Assembly (NCBI GenBank): GCA_013388455.1
Contig: JACAFF010000004.1
Location: 1 to 57,311 of the forward strand
DNA from: Nitrospirota bacterium
GTDB lineage: Bacteria > Nitrospirota > Thermodesulfovibrionia > Thermodesulfovibrionales > SM23-35
Length of the DNA: 57,311 nucleotides
Direction: 5' to 3'
Below the pieces are notes generated by a model, which saw nothing but the letters and a program-made list of their open reading frames with translations, was not told the DNA's origin and did no database searches. The position numbers and the translations under genes were made by a program. Of the stretch, positions 9,988-17,920 are shown one piece after another. Numbering within the stretch: position 1 is the stretch's first letter; every line of letters begins with the position of its first letter.

Positions 9988-10806
9988 TTAAGAAGATTTA
10001 CTTTCCTGTCTACCTTCTACTATTTTGTTTGCTACTTCCTCAATCGAGCTATGGGTTACATCAATAACCTGAATTCCTTTAATCCTATTGAATATTCTGT
10101 GACTGTATTCAAGTTCTCTTTTTATATGCGATATATCCAGATAATCAGTAGCACCTGCATATTTCAATCTTCTTTCTCTTATAAATGCTAATCTCTCGGG
10201 AGCTATTGTTAAGCCAACCTTCTGCATATTCATTGAAAAAACCTTATCAGGTGGGTTTATTCCTTCTATTATAGGTATATTTGCTACTTTCATATTATTA
10301 TTGCATGACAGATATAGACTGGTTGGAGTTTTAGATGTTCTTGAAACGCCAATTATTAGAAGATCTGCCTCATCAATAGACTCAATATTCTGTCCATCAT
10401 CATGTCTTAATGTAAAGTCAATAGATTCTGCAAGACGTATTGACTCTTCTCCTATTCTCCTTAAAAGTCCTGGATTAAAAGTTGGGATTATATTCCACAT
10501 TTTTCCTAATCTATCCAGAAGCGGACCGAGTAAATCTATCATAAATATATTTATCTTTCTTTTTTCTTTTCTAATCCATGACCTGAGTTCCTGAGAGACA
10601 AGAGAGTAAATGATAATTCCCTGAACAGACTCTGCCTGCTCAAGTATTGCTTTTATCTGTTCTTTAGTTTTAATGTATGGAAATTTTTTAAATACTGGAT
10701 CTATTTCTTTAAATTGCACAAGAACTGCACTTATTACCATTTCAGCAGTTAATCCGGTTGCATCTGAGACAATAAAAACATGTACTTTTTTCTTACGCTC
10801 TTTCAT
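9988..10806 (-). CDS. PEP synthase/PPDK regulatory kinase-phosphatase (DUF299), copy A
   Basis: This 272-aa protein is a second member of the bifunctional kinase/pyrophosphorylase family acting on PEP synthase or PPDK. The N-terminal VFIVSDATGLTAEMV is the classic family start, and the P-loop-like GVSRTSKTPTSLYL lies near residue 154. It keeps the consensus better than copy B. The gene lies 19 bases upstream of ppsA and 21 bases downstream of the isochorismatase-like gene in the same direction. Two copies around one ppsA suggest split kinase and phosphatase roles, or a second target outside the window; this is an inference. Confidence 0.93.
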   Translation of the reverse strand: MKERKKKVHVFIVSDATGLTAEMVISAVLVQFKEIDPVFKKFPYIKTKEQIKAILEQAESVQGIIIYSLVSQELRSWIRKEKRKINIFMIDLLGPLLDRLGKMWNIIPTFNPGLLRRIGEESIRLAESIDFTLRHDDGQNIESIDEADLLIIGVSRTSKTPTSLYLSCNNNMKVANIPIIEGINPPDKVFSMNMQKVGLTIAPERLAFIRERRLKYAGATDYLDISHIKRELEYSHRIFNRIKGIQVIDVTHSSIEEVANKIVEGRQESKSS

Positions 10807-10827
10807 CGGTAGATATAATTTGTATAT

Positions 10828-11862
10828 TTATAGTTTTATTCCATCCCATTTCTTAATCAGCTCATTGGTTCTTACAATATGCATACCGTGTTCTGAGAAT
10901 CGCCTGAAAGCCTCTTCTGCTTTTTCTGTAAAATCTATTACATCAGGAATTACTACAGGAGAAGTACAATCTTCTAATAGATATATTTTCTCAGTAAGTT
11001 TTTTATCAGTTGCAAGGATATATTGCAATAGATCATCAATTGTCCATGCCAAACAATGACTTTTCGCTTGTCCTGCTATTATAACTGCGTCAAATTCTAA
11101 AAGTTTCTTGAATAGAAATTCACTTTTATTCCCTAATATTTCATTATCCGGTCCTTTAATTACTTCAGGACCTATCACAGAATAATGTTCTGTAAAAGGC
11201 TTATCTCCTTTAATATGGAAATCAGGTTGACTATATCTAACAATACTATGAAAGAAAACAGCTTCCTCAAAAGATGAAACAAGTGCATGACCTATTCCGC
11301 CAAGCATTCCGTGAAATGGCCATATAGTAAGATTATATTTACCACTTTCTTTAAGTGATTTAGTATAATGCAAGAGATGTCGCTGGCCGTATTCTGCGGT
11401 TATCTTAAGGCTATAACATAAATTAGGATTGAATTTCCATATTCCATTTTCAACATCATCAGTGGATATCAACGTAAAAGGTTCAGGATGTTCACCTCTG
11501 TCGTTTATCAAATAAAGAGAATGGAATATTTGCATTACACTATGGGTATCCATTGTTGGACATATCTGAGTAATGACATCTATGTTACGATAAATAAATT
11601 CACAAAGTCTTCTATTGTCATCAACTGCTCCTGTACCCGATCTTCCACCAACATATAATTCAAATCCAGGAATGCAAAAGGTATTTTGAACATCTACCGC
11701 AATGAGACAAATTTTATAGGTATCATTTAAAGATGGGGTTATATTGTGTTTTTTAGCCCAATCTTCTGCTTTGAACATTAAATCCTGGTAAGGAACTTTC
11801 CATATTTTGCTAACTTTTTCAGGATCAAAATGAGGAGGAATTGGTTTTCCATCATATGACAC
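10828..11862 (-). CDS. Isochorismatase/nicotinamidase-family hydrolase
   Basis: This 344-aa protein has the cysteine hydrolase fold of nicotinamidases and isochorismatases. The catalytic Asp is seen in LIAVDVQNTFCIPG (D57) and the nucleophile Cys in AGQAKSHCLAWT near residue 268, with MDTHS and HYSVIGPEV between them. It is much longer than PncA (about 210 aa), since it has an N-terminal extension of about 45 residues and a long central insertion. Nicotinamide deamidation for NAD salvage is one possibility, but the inserted region could change the substrate. It lies 10 bases downstream of coaD in the same operon. Confidence 0.8.
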   Translation of the reverse strand: MSYDGKPIPPHFDPEKVSKIWKVPYQDLMFKAEDWAKKHNITPSLNDTYKICLIAVDVQNTFCIPGFELYVGGRSGTGAVDDNRRLCEFIYRNIDVITQICPTMDTHSVMQIFHSLYLINDRGEHPEPFTLISTDDVENGIWKFNPNLCYSLKITAEYGQRHLLHYTKSLKESGKYNLTIWPFHGMLGGIGHALVSSFEEAVFFHSIVRYSQPDFHIKGDKPFTEHYSVIGPEVIKGPDNEILGNKSEFLFKKLLEFDAVIIAGQAKSHCLAWTIDDLLQYILATDKKLTEKIYLLEDCTSPVVIPDVIDFTEKAEEAFRRFSEHGMHIVRTNELIKKWDGIKL

Positions 11863-11872
11863 TTTAACCTCC

Positions 11873-12373
11873 CTATTTGACTATTTTAGATTTCTGCTTA
11901 AATTTCTCTTTCAGAGCCTGTTCAACCTCTTTTGGAACAAGATTTCTAACAGAACCACCAAATGAGGCAACTTCCTTGACTATACTTGATGTTAAAAAGC
12001 TGTATTCTTCACTCGGCATCATAAATACTGTCTCAATATCTGTGTCGAGTTTTCGGTTCATATGAGCCATCTGAAGTTCATACTCGAAATCAGACACTGC
12101 TCTCAACCCTCTTAGTATGGCTATACCTTTCCTTCTCTTTACATAATCGACAAGTAGGCCGTTAAATGTCTCAATTTTTATTCTTTTGAACTTCTTAACA
12201 GCAATATCTATCATGTATAGTCTCTCTTTTAGTGAGAAAAGGGGTTGTTTCTTATAACTTGGCGCTACCGCAATAATGACATTATCAAATATTCTCAGAG
12301 CCCGTTTTATCAAATCAAGATGTCCATTAGTAATAGGATCAAAAGTTCCAGGATAAATAGCCGTCTTTTTCAT
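11873..12373 (-). CDS. coaD: Pantetheine-phosphate adenylyltransferase
   Basis: This 166-aa enzyme transfers AMP from ATP to 4'-phosphopantetheine, the penultimate step of coenzyme A synthesis. The nucleotidyltransferase signature TFDPITNGHLDLI (T/HxGH-type) is at residues 10-22. KRRKGIAILRGLRAVSDFEYE and SSIVKEVASFGG, the ISSTxIR-like motif, follow at the expected places. The length is typical (160-170 aa). Its ATG overlaps the rsmD stop by four bases, the common rsmD-coaD pair of bacteria. Confidence 0.98.
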   Translation of the reverse strand: MKKTAIYPGTFDPITNGHLDLIKRALRIFDNVIIAVAPSYKKQPLFSLKERLYMIDIAVKKFKRIKIETFNGLLVDYVKRRKGIAILRGLRAVSDFEYELQMAHMNRKLDTDIETVFMMPSEEYSFLTSSIVKEVASFGGSVRNLVPKEVEQALKEKFKQKSKIVK

Positions 12374-12948
12374 AAATTAACCTTTCTGTAAAATGAAAGT
12401 ATTGTATCACCATATCTATAACTTCTATGTTTTTCTAAATTTCCTATTGTTTCAGGAATTCTTTTTTTATGAAAGTGTTCAACTATAACAAAACCTTCAG
12501 TATTCACAAGATCTTTGCTACTGATTAAAGGTAATATTTTATCAATTTCATCTGATTGATAAGGTGGGTCAACAAAAAATATATCAAACATCTCTTGATT
12601 AGAAGAGGCTTTTTTTAGGAATTCTTCTGCACTACATTTAATTATCTGCGTTTTACAGATAAATCCTAATTCATGTGCTGTCTTTTTTATAGTATTAACC
12701 AGAAATTCATTCTTCTCAACGAAAACCGTTCTTTTTCCTCCTCTCGAAAGAGCCTCAAATCCTACGGTTCCAGTGCCTGCATAGAGGTCTACAAAGGTTG
12801 CTCCACTTATTTTATTCTTTATAATATCAAAAAGCGCTTCTCTTACTTTAGAGGATGTAGGTCTCAGTCTTGTTTGGTTCCGGGCATGTAATAAGATTCT
12901 TTTTGTAGAGGTGCGTCTCCCTTTGGCAATCCCAGCAGAAATCTTCAT
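12370..12948 (-). CDS. rsmD: 16S rRNA (guanine966-N2)-methyltransferase
   Basis: This 192-aa SAM-dependent enzyme methylates G966 of 16S rRNA. It shows RGRRTSTK-like basic residues at the start (AKGRRTSTKRI), RPTSSKVREALFDII, the SAM loop VDLYAGTGTVGFEALSRG and the catalytic VDPPYQ (DPPY). It overlaps coaD by four bases. No Shine-Dalgarno sequence is seen; instead TATATT at 12954-12959 on the minus strand ends five bases before the ATG, which suggests a leaderless transcript. Confidence 0.96.
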   Translation of the reverse strand: MKISAGIAKGRRTSTKRILLHARNQTRLRPTSSKVREALFDIIKNKISGATFVDLYAGTGTVGFEALSRGGKRTVFVEKNEFLVNTIKKTAHELGFICKTQIIKCSAEEFLKKASSNQEMFDIFFVDPPYQSDEIDKILPLISSKDLVNTEGFVIVEHFHKKRIPETIGNLEKHRSYRYGDTILSFYRKVNL

Positions 12949-12998
12949 TTGCTAATATATTACTATAAGAGAAGATGAGCTTCAAGAATTCAAATAAA

Positions 12999-14573
12999 TT
13001 ATTGTCTGAAATATAGATTTTCAAATAATTCCATTGGTTTGACAGATCTGCAATCCTTACCATTTATAGGAAGGTATGTAGAATAGACAAGTTGGTTTCC
13101 TGAATGATTAATCATGGTTGCAAATGCTTCCCTGCTCTCATCGTATTCAGAATAAACAGGCTCTTTCAACGGAAAGTTTAATGATTTTGTACAACCTGTA
13201 ACAAATATATTTCCCTCATCATCTGCTTTAATATGAAAGCCAGCATCCCAGTTGCTTCCACCAAGATATGTTGAATAGATAAGAGGATTGCCATACTCAT
13301 TAGTTTTTACAACGAATGCATCATAATATCCACCTTTCTGAGGCTGAAATGGATTCTTTGTTGAAAAGTTAAGAGATTTGGTGCTCCCTGTGATGTATGC
13401 ATTTCTTTTGCTGTCTATTGTAATATCAGTAGCAATGTCATGATTACTTCCTCCAATATATGAAGAATATGTAAGGTCATCACCTGAGGCATTAATCTTT
13501 GTTATGAAAACATCCGTTCCGCCTCCTTCGTAGTTCTTTTGAAAAGCATTCCGGATAGGAAAATCTTTTGATGACGTATCACCTGTTAAATATATATTTC
13601 CCGAACTGTCTGTTGAAATACTAACTCCATAATCACGTGAACTCCCTCCTAAAAAAAGAAGATAAATTAAAGAACTTGGTTTTGAATGAAGCTTAATAAC
13701 TATTGCATCTTCTGAATTTTTCCCGATCGGATTATTTACTGCATGGTAAAGACTTTCAACAGCAATACAACCTGTTATATAGATATTTCCAGAATTGTCT
13801 GAAATTTTTTTCGTAATTATCTCTTCAATTTTTCTATCAAAATATACTTTTTCAATTAATACCTGTTTTATGATTAATGGAAATTTTCTATCGTGTTTAG
13901 CTGTTCGGAACCCAAATGATTTTTTATCAAGAATATAAAAATCACCAGATATTATCGAAGTTTTTCCTTTGATATTCTGAAAAAATACCGGTTTTTTTAA
14001 AATATATTTTTTATTTTTTACTCCAATAGTAAGCAATCCTTCCTCGTTTATGTCTAAAAAGTCTATAGCATCAAACGATAACTTTATATCTGTAATGTCA
14101 GCAGCAGGCTTTACTATTATCTGTAAATAAACCTCATCATCTTCTGCATTGAATTGAATATCTATATTACTATATATATTTTTATAATGTATTTTTCTGT
14201 ATCCTTTTATATCTCTTATCCATGACGAATCATTATCACCTATAAAATAGTTAACTTTTGTGTTTATTTTTTCTTCTCCAGAGAATTTTGATTCTTTTTT
14301 TGAATCGATAAATTCAAGTTTCACAGGTATTTTATTTTTATCATTACATAAATAGAAAAAGACTCCTTCTTCTGTAAACAGTATGCTACTCATCCATTCA
14401 TAATATTTTACATGTGGAACTATTTGACCTTCGTTCTTTAAAAAAAATGGCGGTAATTTAATTAAAGAGTCATTATTTTTCTCTGCATTCAGATAATCAA
14501 ATTCTAAAAGAATTAGTGAAATGATAAGAAATATAAATAATATTACTTTTAGTGAATCAAAAAACTTACTCAT
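12999..14573 (-). CDS. Exported SBBP-repeat beta-propeller protein, apparently 3'-truncated
   Basis: A 524-aa protein with a hydrophobic signal segment (residues about 8-28, ILFIFLIISLILLEFDYLNA). Residues about 35-200 form the N-terminal domain often found before SBBP repeats, starting PPFFLKNEGQIVPHVKYY. From about residue 270 come four SBBP propeller units of the type DxGxxIxxDSSGNIYLTGxT, each followed by DAFVxKxNxxGxxLIYSTYLGGS. A fifth unit begins (GKDCRSVKPMELFENLYF) and the frame stops two residues later, in the middle of the blade. Relatives usually continue to a C-terminal anchoring domain, so the gene appears to have lost its 3' part. Role unknown; the protein would act outside the inner membrane. 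Confidence 0.8.
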   Translation of the reverse strand: MSKFFDSLKVILFIFLIISLILLEFDYLNAEKNNDSLIKLPPFFLKNEGQIVPHVKYYEWMSSILFTEEGVFFYLCNDKNKIPVKLEFIDSKKESKFSGEEKINTKVNYFIGDNDSSWIRDIKGYRKIHYKNIYSNIDIQFNAEDDEVYLQIIVKPAADITDIKLSFDAIDFLDINEEGLLTIGVKNKKYILKKPVFFQNIKGKTSIISGDFYILDKKSFGFRTAKHDRKFPLIIKQVLIEKVYFDRKIEEIITKKISDNSGNIYITGCIAVESLYHAVNNPIGKNSEDAIVIKLHSKPSSLIYLLFLGGSSRDYGVSISTDSSGNIYLTGDTSSKDFPIRNAFQKNYEGGGTDVFITKINASGDDLTYSSYIGGSNHDIATDITIDSKRNAYITGSTKSLNFSTKNPFQPQKGGYYDAFVVKTNEYGNPLIYSTYLGGSNWDAGFHIKADDEGNIFVTGCTKSLNFPLKEPVYSEYDESREAFATMINHSGNQLVYSTYLPINGKDCRSVKPMELFENLYFRQ

Positions 14574-14582
14574 ATATATTCG

Positions 14583-14762
14583 TTAACCCGAATAATACAG
14601 ACATTGCTCAAAAATTTCTTTAACTCGATGAATTATCGGATTTGTCTTATTTGTTTTATGGATAAAAATATTCGCAAAACCATTAGTTAAAGGAACACTA
14701 AGGAATCGAAAAATAAATTTTCTCACAACATCTGCATTATTCAATTGCATTTTTTGGGTTAA
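14583..14762. repeat. 180-bp palindromic-ended repeat, copy 1
   Basis: This element runs from TTAACCC to GGGTTAA. A near-identical copy of exactly 180 bp lies at 56262-56441 in the opposite orientation; by eye only about ten bases differ. Inside the termini, both ends carry AATAATGCAGA-like and TTGC segments as inverted repeats. It has no coding potential. It fills the gap between purN and the truncated SBBP gene. The form fits a MITE. Confidence 0.88.
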
Positions 14763-14812
14763 TAGACGATTGAATTATTATAATTTTTAAATCCAAAGCT
14801 GAAATTTATTAA

Positions 14813-15457
14813 TTATATCGGAGGATTTATCAGAAAAGTATCATGTGCAAAATAGTCTTTAATTCTTACTCTTCTTCCTTCAATCTCGATTCTTCCCTCG
14901 GAATATAGTTTTATGGCCTCAGGATATATCTTATGCTCTAAACGCAGAATCCTCTCTGATAGCAACTCTTCAGTATCGTCATTAAAGACAGGCACAGCAG
15001 CCTGAATAATTACAGGACCGGTATCCATACCTTCATCTACAAAATGGACAGTACAACCTGAAATCTTTACGCCGTATTCAATGGCCTGCTTCTGTCCATG
15101 TAATCCCGGAAATGATGGCAGAAGTGCTGGATGAATATTCATAATTTTGTTCCTGTATTCATCTATAAGAGGCTTTCCGATAATTCTCATAAAACCTGCT
15201 AAAATAACAAGTTCAACATTTCTTTTTTTTAATTCGTAAGCAATTTTTCTATAAAAATTATCTTTTGAATTGTATTCCCCTGGTTTGATTATTAAATACT
15301 CAATTTTATGTTTCTTTGCTCTTTCGATAGCATATGCAGATGGATTATCGGTTATTAGTATTTCTATTTCAGCATTTATAAACTTATTATCTATTGCATT
15401 AATAATTGACTGGAAATTTGAACCTCTACCAGAAGCAAGTATGCCAAGTCTTAAAAT
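14813..15457 (-). CDS. purN: Phosphoribosylglycinamide formyltransferase with AUU start
   Basis: This is GAR transformylase (10-formyl-THF-dependent), purine step 3. The frame encodes a complete 214-aa enzyme only if translation starts at ATT (15457-15455). The start is chosen because AAGGAGG lies five bases upstream, the N-terminus then reads ILRLGILASGRGSNFQSII as in PurN, and no ATG, GTG or TTG occurs in frame before codon 90 (ATG at 15190). Catalytic residues are intact: Asn and His in MNIHPALLPSFPG and Asp in VDEGMDTGPVI. The gene follows the SurA-like gene by 14 bases and must share its transcript. A program limited to ATG/GTG/TTG would call a 125-aa fragment. Confidence 0.93.
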   Translation of the reverse strand: MLRLGILASGRGSNFQSIINAIDNKFINAEIEILITDNPSAYAIERAKKHKIEYLIIKPGEYNSKDNFYRKIAYELKKRNVELVILAGFMRIIGKPLIDEYRNKIMNIHPALLPSFPGLHGQKQAIEYGVKISGCTVHFVDEGMDTGPVIIQAAVPVFNDDTEELLSERILRLEHKIYPEAIKLYSEGRIEIEGRRVRIKDYFAHDTFLINPPI

Positions 15458-15471
15458 ACTATCCTCCTTAT

Positions 15472-16425
15472 TTATAATCTTATTTCTATATGAGATTTTT
15501 CTCTTAACTCCTTGATAAGGCTTTTATATCTCTTCGAAAAGATATCTTCTGCCAATTGTTTTCTAACATTCTCCTTTATTTTTTCTATATCAGGAGCAGG
15601 AATTATTTCATCCAGCTTAATAATATGAAGCCCTTTTTCAGTCCAGAATGGTTTGCTGATATCACCTGTCTTCATATTGGAGATTACATGAACAAATTCC
15701 TTTGATAAATCACCCTTTTTAACTACACCAAGGTCCCCTCCTGTTTTTGCAGATGGGTCATCTGAATACTCATGGCACAAATTTGAGAAATCTTCTCCTT
15801 CATTTAATTTCTGAATAACAATAGCCGCCTTTTCTTCTATAGATTTTATATCATCATCTTTTGGTCGCTTGAAAAAGATCTGTCTTATTCTATATGATTC
15901 ACTGTCAAGCAATTCCCTTTTATCCTTTTCGAGAAACCTTTTTATTTCTTCTTCAGATACAACAACCTTATTTCTTATCTGATAATTTAAAAATTTACTG
16001 ATGAGCATCTGTTCTGACAGTCTTTTTTTATAATCTTCGAGGGTAAAACCTTCTTTTTTCAATGATTCTTCAAAATCAGTGTCATTCATAGAGTATTTCT
16101 TCTTTATATTTTCAATAGCTTCCTGTATTTCATCCTGTTTAACTTCGAAGCCAAGGCGCTTTGCCTCTTGTAGCTGTAATTTAAAATCTATCAGTTTATC
16201 AAGAAAAATAGCTTCATTTTCTTTAAATACTTTATTGCGCTCTTCTTCTGTCAGCGCTTTTATTTGATCTGTTGATTCGTATTCCATCATCTTAAAAAGT
16301 TCGCTCCATGTAATAACCTCTTTGTTTACAACTGCAATAACACGGTCAAGAAGAATAGCATTGTATGCATTTTTAGTAATAACAGTAATTACTAATATAA
16401 TAATTAATAATTTTAATCTTCTCAT
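15472..16425 (-). CDS. SurA-like periplasmic peptidyl-prolyl isomerase
   Basis: A 317-aa protein with an N-terminal signal segment (LLIIILVITVITKNAYNA, about residues 6-23). The SurA N-terminal chaperone region follows (LLDRVIAVVNKEVITWSEL). A parvulin-type PPIC domain covers about residues 180-280 (RIRQIFFKRP, GGDLGVVKKGDL, FWTEKGLHIIKLDE). It should fold or chaperone outer membrane or exported proteins in the periplasm. It has a single parvulin domain, whereas E. coli SurA has two. It lies directly upstream of purN. Confidence 0.9.
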   Translation of the reverse strand: MRRLKLLIIILVITVITKNAYNAILLDRVIAVVNKEVITWSELFKMMEYESTDQIKALTEEERNKVFKENEAIFLDKLIDFKLQLQEAKRLGFEVKQDEIQEAIENIKKKYSMNDTDFEESLKKEGFTLEDYKKRLSEQMLISKFLNYQIRNKVVVSEEEIKRFLEKDKRELLDSESYRIRQIFFKRPKDDDIKSIEEKAAIVIQKLNEGEDFSNLCHEYSDDPSAKTGGDLGVVKKGDLSKEFVHVISNMKTGDISKPFWTEKGLHIIKLDEIIPAPDIEKIKENVRKQLAEDIFSKRYKSLIKELREKSHIEIRL

Positions 16426-16543
16426 AATATCGCTCAGATAACCTCTGGTATGTTCACAAAGACTTAAGAAACGTTAAAATTATATAATATATTAGATATG
16501 TTTCTCAAATTTTTTTAATTCAAATTTTAGGGCTCATATCTAA

Positions 16544-16575
16544 TTGACAAAATTTTATTTTATATAGTATATAAT
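16544..16575 (+). promoter_or_regulatory. Promoter of the tRNA pair
   Basis: TTGACA at 16544-16549 and TATAAT at 16570-16575 precede the tRNA-Val gene by nine bases. The spacing of 20 is longer than usual, so the exact -10 may be an overlapping TATA-rich hexamer. Confidence 0.6.
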
Positions 16576-16584
16576 AGTTCTTTT

Positions 16585-16657
16585 GGGCGGATAGCTCAGT
16601 TGGGAGAGCGCAGCCCTTACAAGGCTGAGGTCACAGGTTCAATCCCTGTTCCGCCTA
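16585..16657 (+). tRNA. tRNA-Val (UAC anticodon)
   Basis: A 73-base cloverleaf. The acceptor GGGCGGA pairs with TCCGCCT, with one G-U at 1:72, and A is the discriminator. The anticodon stem CAGCC/GGCTG holds the loop CTTACAA with anticodon TAC. The T arm is ACAGG-TTCAATC-CCTGT. The 3' CCA is not encoded. Confidence 0.97.
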
Positions 16658-16659
16658 CT

Positions 16660-16737
16660 GGGGTGGTAGTTCAGCCCGGTTAGAACGCTGGCCTGTCAAG
16701 CCAGAGGTCGCGGGTTCAAGTCCCGTCCACCCCGCCA
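16660..16737 (+). tRNA. tRNA-Asp (GUC anticodon)
   Basis: The acceptor GGGGTGG pairs with CCACCCC, G is the discriminator, and CCA is encoded at 16735-16737, unlike its neighbour. The anticodon stem CTGGC/GCCAG holds CTGTCAA with GTC. It lies two bases after tRNA-Val, so the two are co-transcribed. The 175 bases that follow are AT-rich and hold no evident gene. Confidence 0.97.
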
Positions 16738-16912
16738 TAAAAATCTATTAATCTTTACCGGCCTCATCAAAGATTAAAACAAAATTAATCATTATTTCAT
16801 TTATAAAATCCTTATCCATAAAAATGCATTTTTCGGGCTTTTAGACACAAATTTATATTAAATTTAAAAGTAATTTTAATTATTTCATAAGAAATATTAA
16901 TGATTTAAATAC

Positions 16913-16941
16913 TTGACAATTTAAATTTTTTGTTATATAAA
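16913..16941 (+). promoter_or_regulatory. Sigma-70-type promoter of the hsp20 operon
   Basis: TTGACA (16913-16918), a 17-base spacer, and TATAAA (16936-16941) form a near-consensus promoter. The predicted transcription start falls at the edge of the CIRCE element. Confidence 0.9.
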
Positions 16942-16947
16942 AATAAA

Positions 16948-16974
16948 TTAGCACTCTCTGTTATAGAGTGCTAA
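16948..16974 (+). promoter_or_regulatory. CIRCE operator (HrcA binding site)
   Basis: TTAGCACTC-N9-GAGTGCTAA with a perfect 9-base inverted repeat and a 9-base spacer. It matches the CIRCE consensus exactly. HrcA bound here would block initiation until heat stress. The hrcA gene is not in this window. Confidence 0.97.
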
Positions 16975-17021
16975 TCCTAATGAAGATATATTATAGACAC
17001 TCAAAAGGAGGTGTTTTTTCT

Positions 17022-17453
17022 ATGCTATGGTCAGATTTAGAAAGACTTGGTAGATTATTTGACCCGTGGAGTGAATTTGAACGCCTAAATCGTTCACTTT
17101 GGAATTGGAGACCTCTTACAGAAGTAGAATTCCCGCCAGTCAATATGTGGGTTTCAGAAGACGAAGCAGTTGTTACCACAGAAATCCCTGGTATTTCTGC
17201 TGAGACAATCGACATCTCACTTGCTGGAAATTCTCTTACTTTACGAGGTTCTCGGAAACCTGAAGAGCTAAAGGAAGGGGAAACATATCATCGTAAAGAA
17301 AGGTGGCAGGGACAGTTTAGTAAAGTTATTGAGCTACCTTTTACTGTAGAAGGAGATAAAATTGATGCAAGAGTTATTAATGGAGTACTTTATATTAAAC
17401 TTCCACGTGCAGAGGCAGAAAAACCAAGAAAAATTGCAGTAAAATCAATATAA
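17022..17453 (+). CDS. Small heat-shock protein Hsp20, first copy
   Basis: A 143-aa alpha-crystallin-type chaperone that holds unfolding proteins in an ATP-independent way. The start at 17022 (MLWSDLERLG) is chosen because AAAGGAGGTG lies just before it; an ATG 54 bases upstream lacks such a site. The alpha-crystallin domain spans about residues 40-135, with MPG-like EIPGISAETIDISL and the GVLYIKLP signature. The C-terminal IAV is the I-x-V type tail that joins oligomers. It is the first gene after the CIRCE operator. Confidence 0.95.
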   Translation: MLWSDLERLGRLFDPWSEFERLNRSLWNWRPLTEVEFPPVNMWVSEDEAVVTTEIPGISAETIDISLAGNSLTLRGSRKPEELKEGETYHRKERWQGQFSKVIELPFTVEGDKIDARVINGVLYIKLPRAEAEKPRKIAVKSI

Positions 17454-17475
17454 ATACATAAGGAGGTGATTTTAT

Positions 17476-17886
17476 ATGGCAGATACTGTAACAAAAGATA
17501 TTCAGAAAAAAGTGTCTGAAACTCCTGAAAAAGCTGAACGAACAAAGACTTCAAAAATATATAATCCTTCTGTGGATATAATAGAAAGAAAAGATGAAAT
17601 TGTCCTATTTGCCGATATGCCAGGTGTTGATGAAAAAAATGTTGATATAACACTCGAAAAAAACATTATTACTATCTACGGAAAGGTCGACACCGAAATA
17701 CCTGAAAGACATAGGCTCACCTTATCTGAATATGGTGTAGGAGATTATCAAAGATCTTTTACTCTTACAGATGAGATTGATAGAGATAAAATTCAGGCAA
17801 CCATGAAAAATGGTGTTTTAAAATTGATTCTACCCAAGGCTGACGCTGTGAAAACTAAAAAGATTACAGTGAAAGCTGAGGGATAA
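17476..17886 (+). CDS. Small heat-shock protein Hsp20, second copy
   Basis: A 136-aa Hsp20 with a short N-terminal region and an alpha-crystallin domain from about residue 30 (NPSVDIIERKDEIVLFADMPG) to NGVLKLILPKA near 118, ending KKITVKAEG. It lies 22 bases after the first copy and has its own AAGGAGGTGA site. It diverges clearly from both neighbours, so it is an old paralog, not a recent duplication. Mixed oligomers are possible. Confidence 0.95.
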   Translation: MADTVTKDIQKKVSETPEKAERTKTSKIYNPSVDIIERKDEIVLFADMPGVDEKNVDITLEKNIITIYGKVDTEIPERHRLTLSEYGVGDYQRSFTLTDEIDRDKIQATMKNGVLKLILPKADAVKTKKITVKAEG

Positions 17887-17920
17887 AAAATAAATTCTTA
17901 TTAGAAAGGAGGATTTAAAA

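Noticed and set aside
12848-13063. Frame continuing the SBBP protein after a frameshift
   Set aside because: The alternative frame at the 3' end does not continue the propeller pattern, so a simple frameshift does not explain the early stop.
16780-16860. Further copy of the 180-bp element near the tRNAs
   Set aside because: Only a short GCATTTTTCGGG-like end match is seen near 16823; the interior does not match, so chance in AT-rich DNA is likely.
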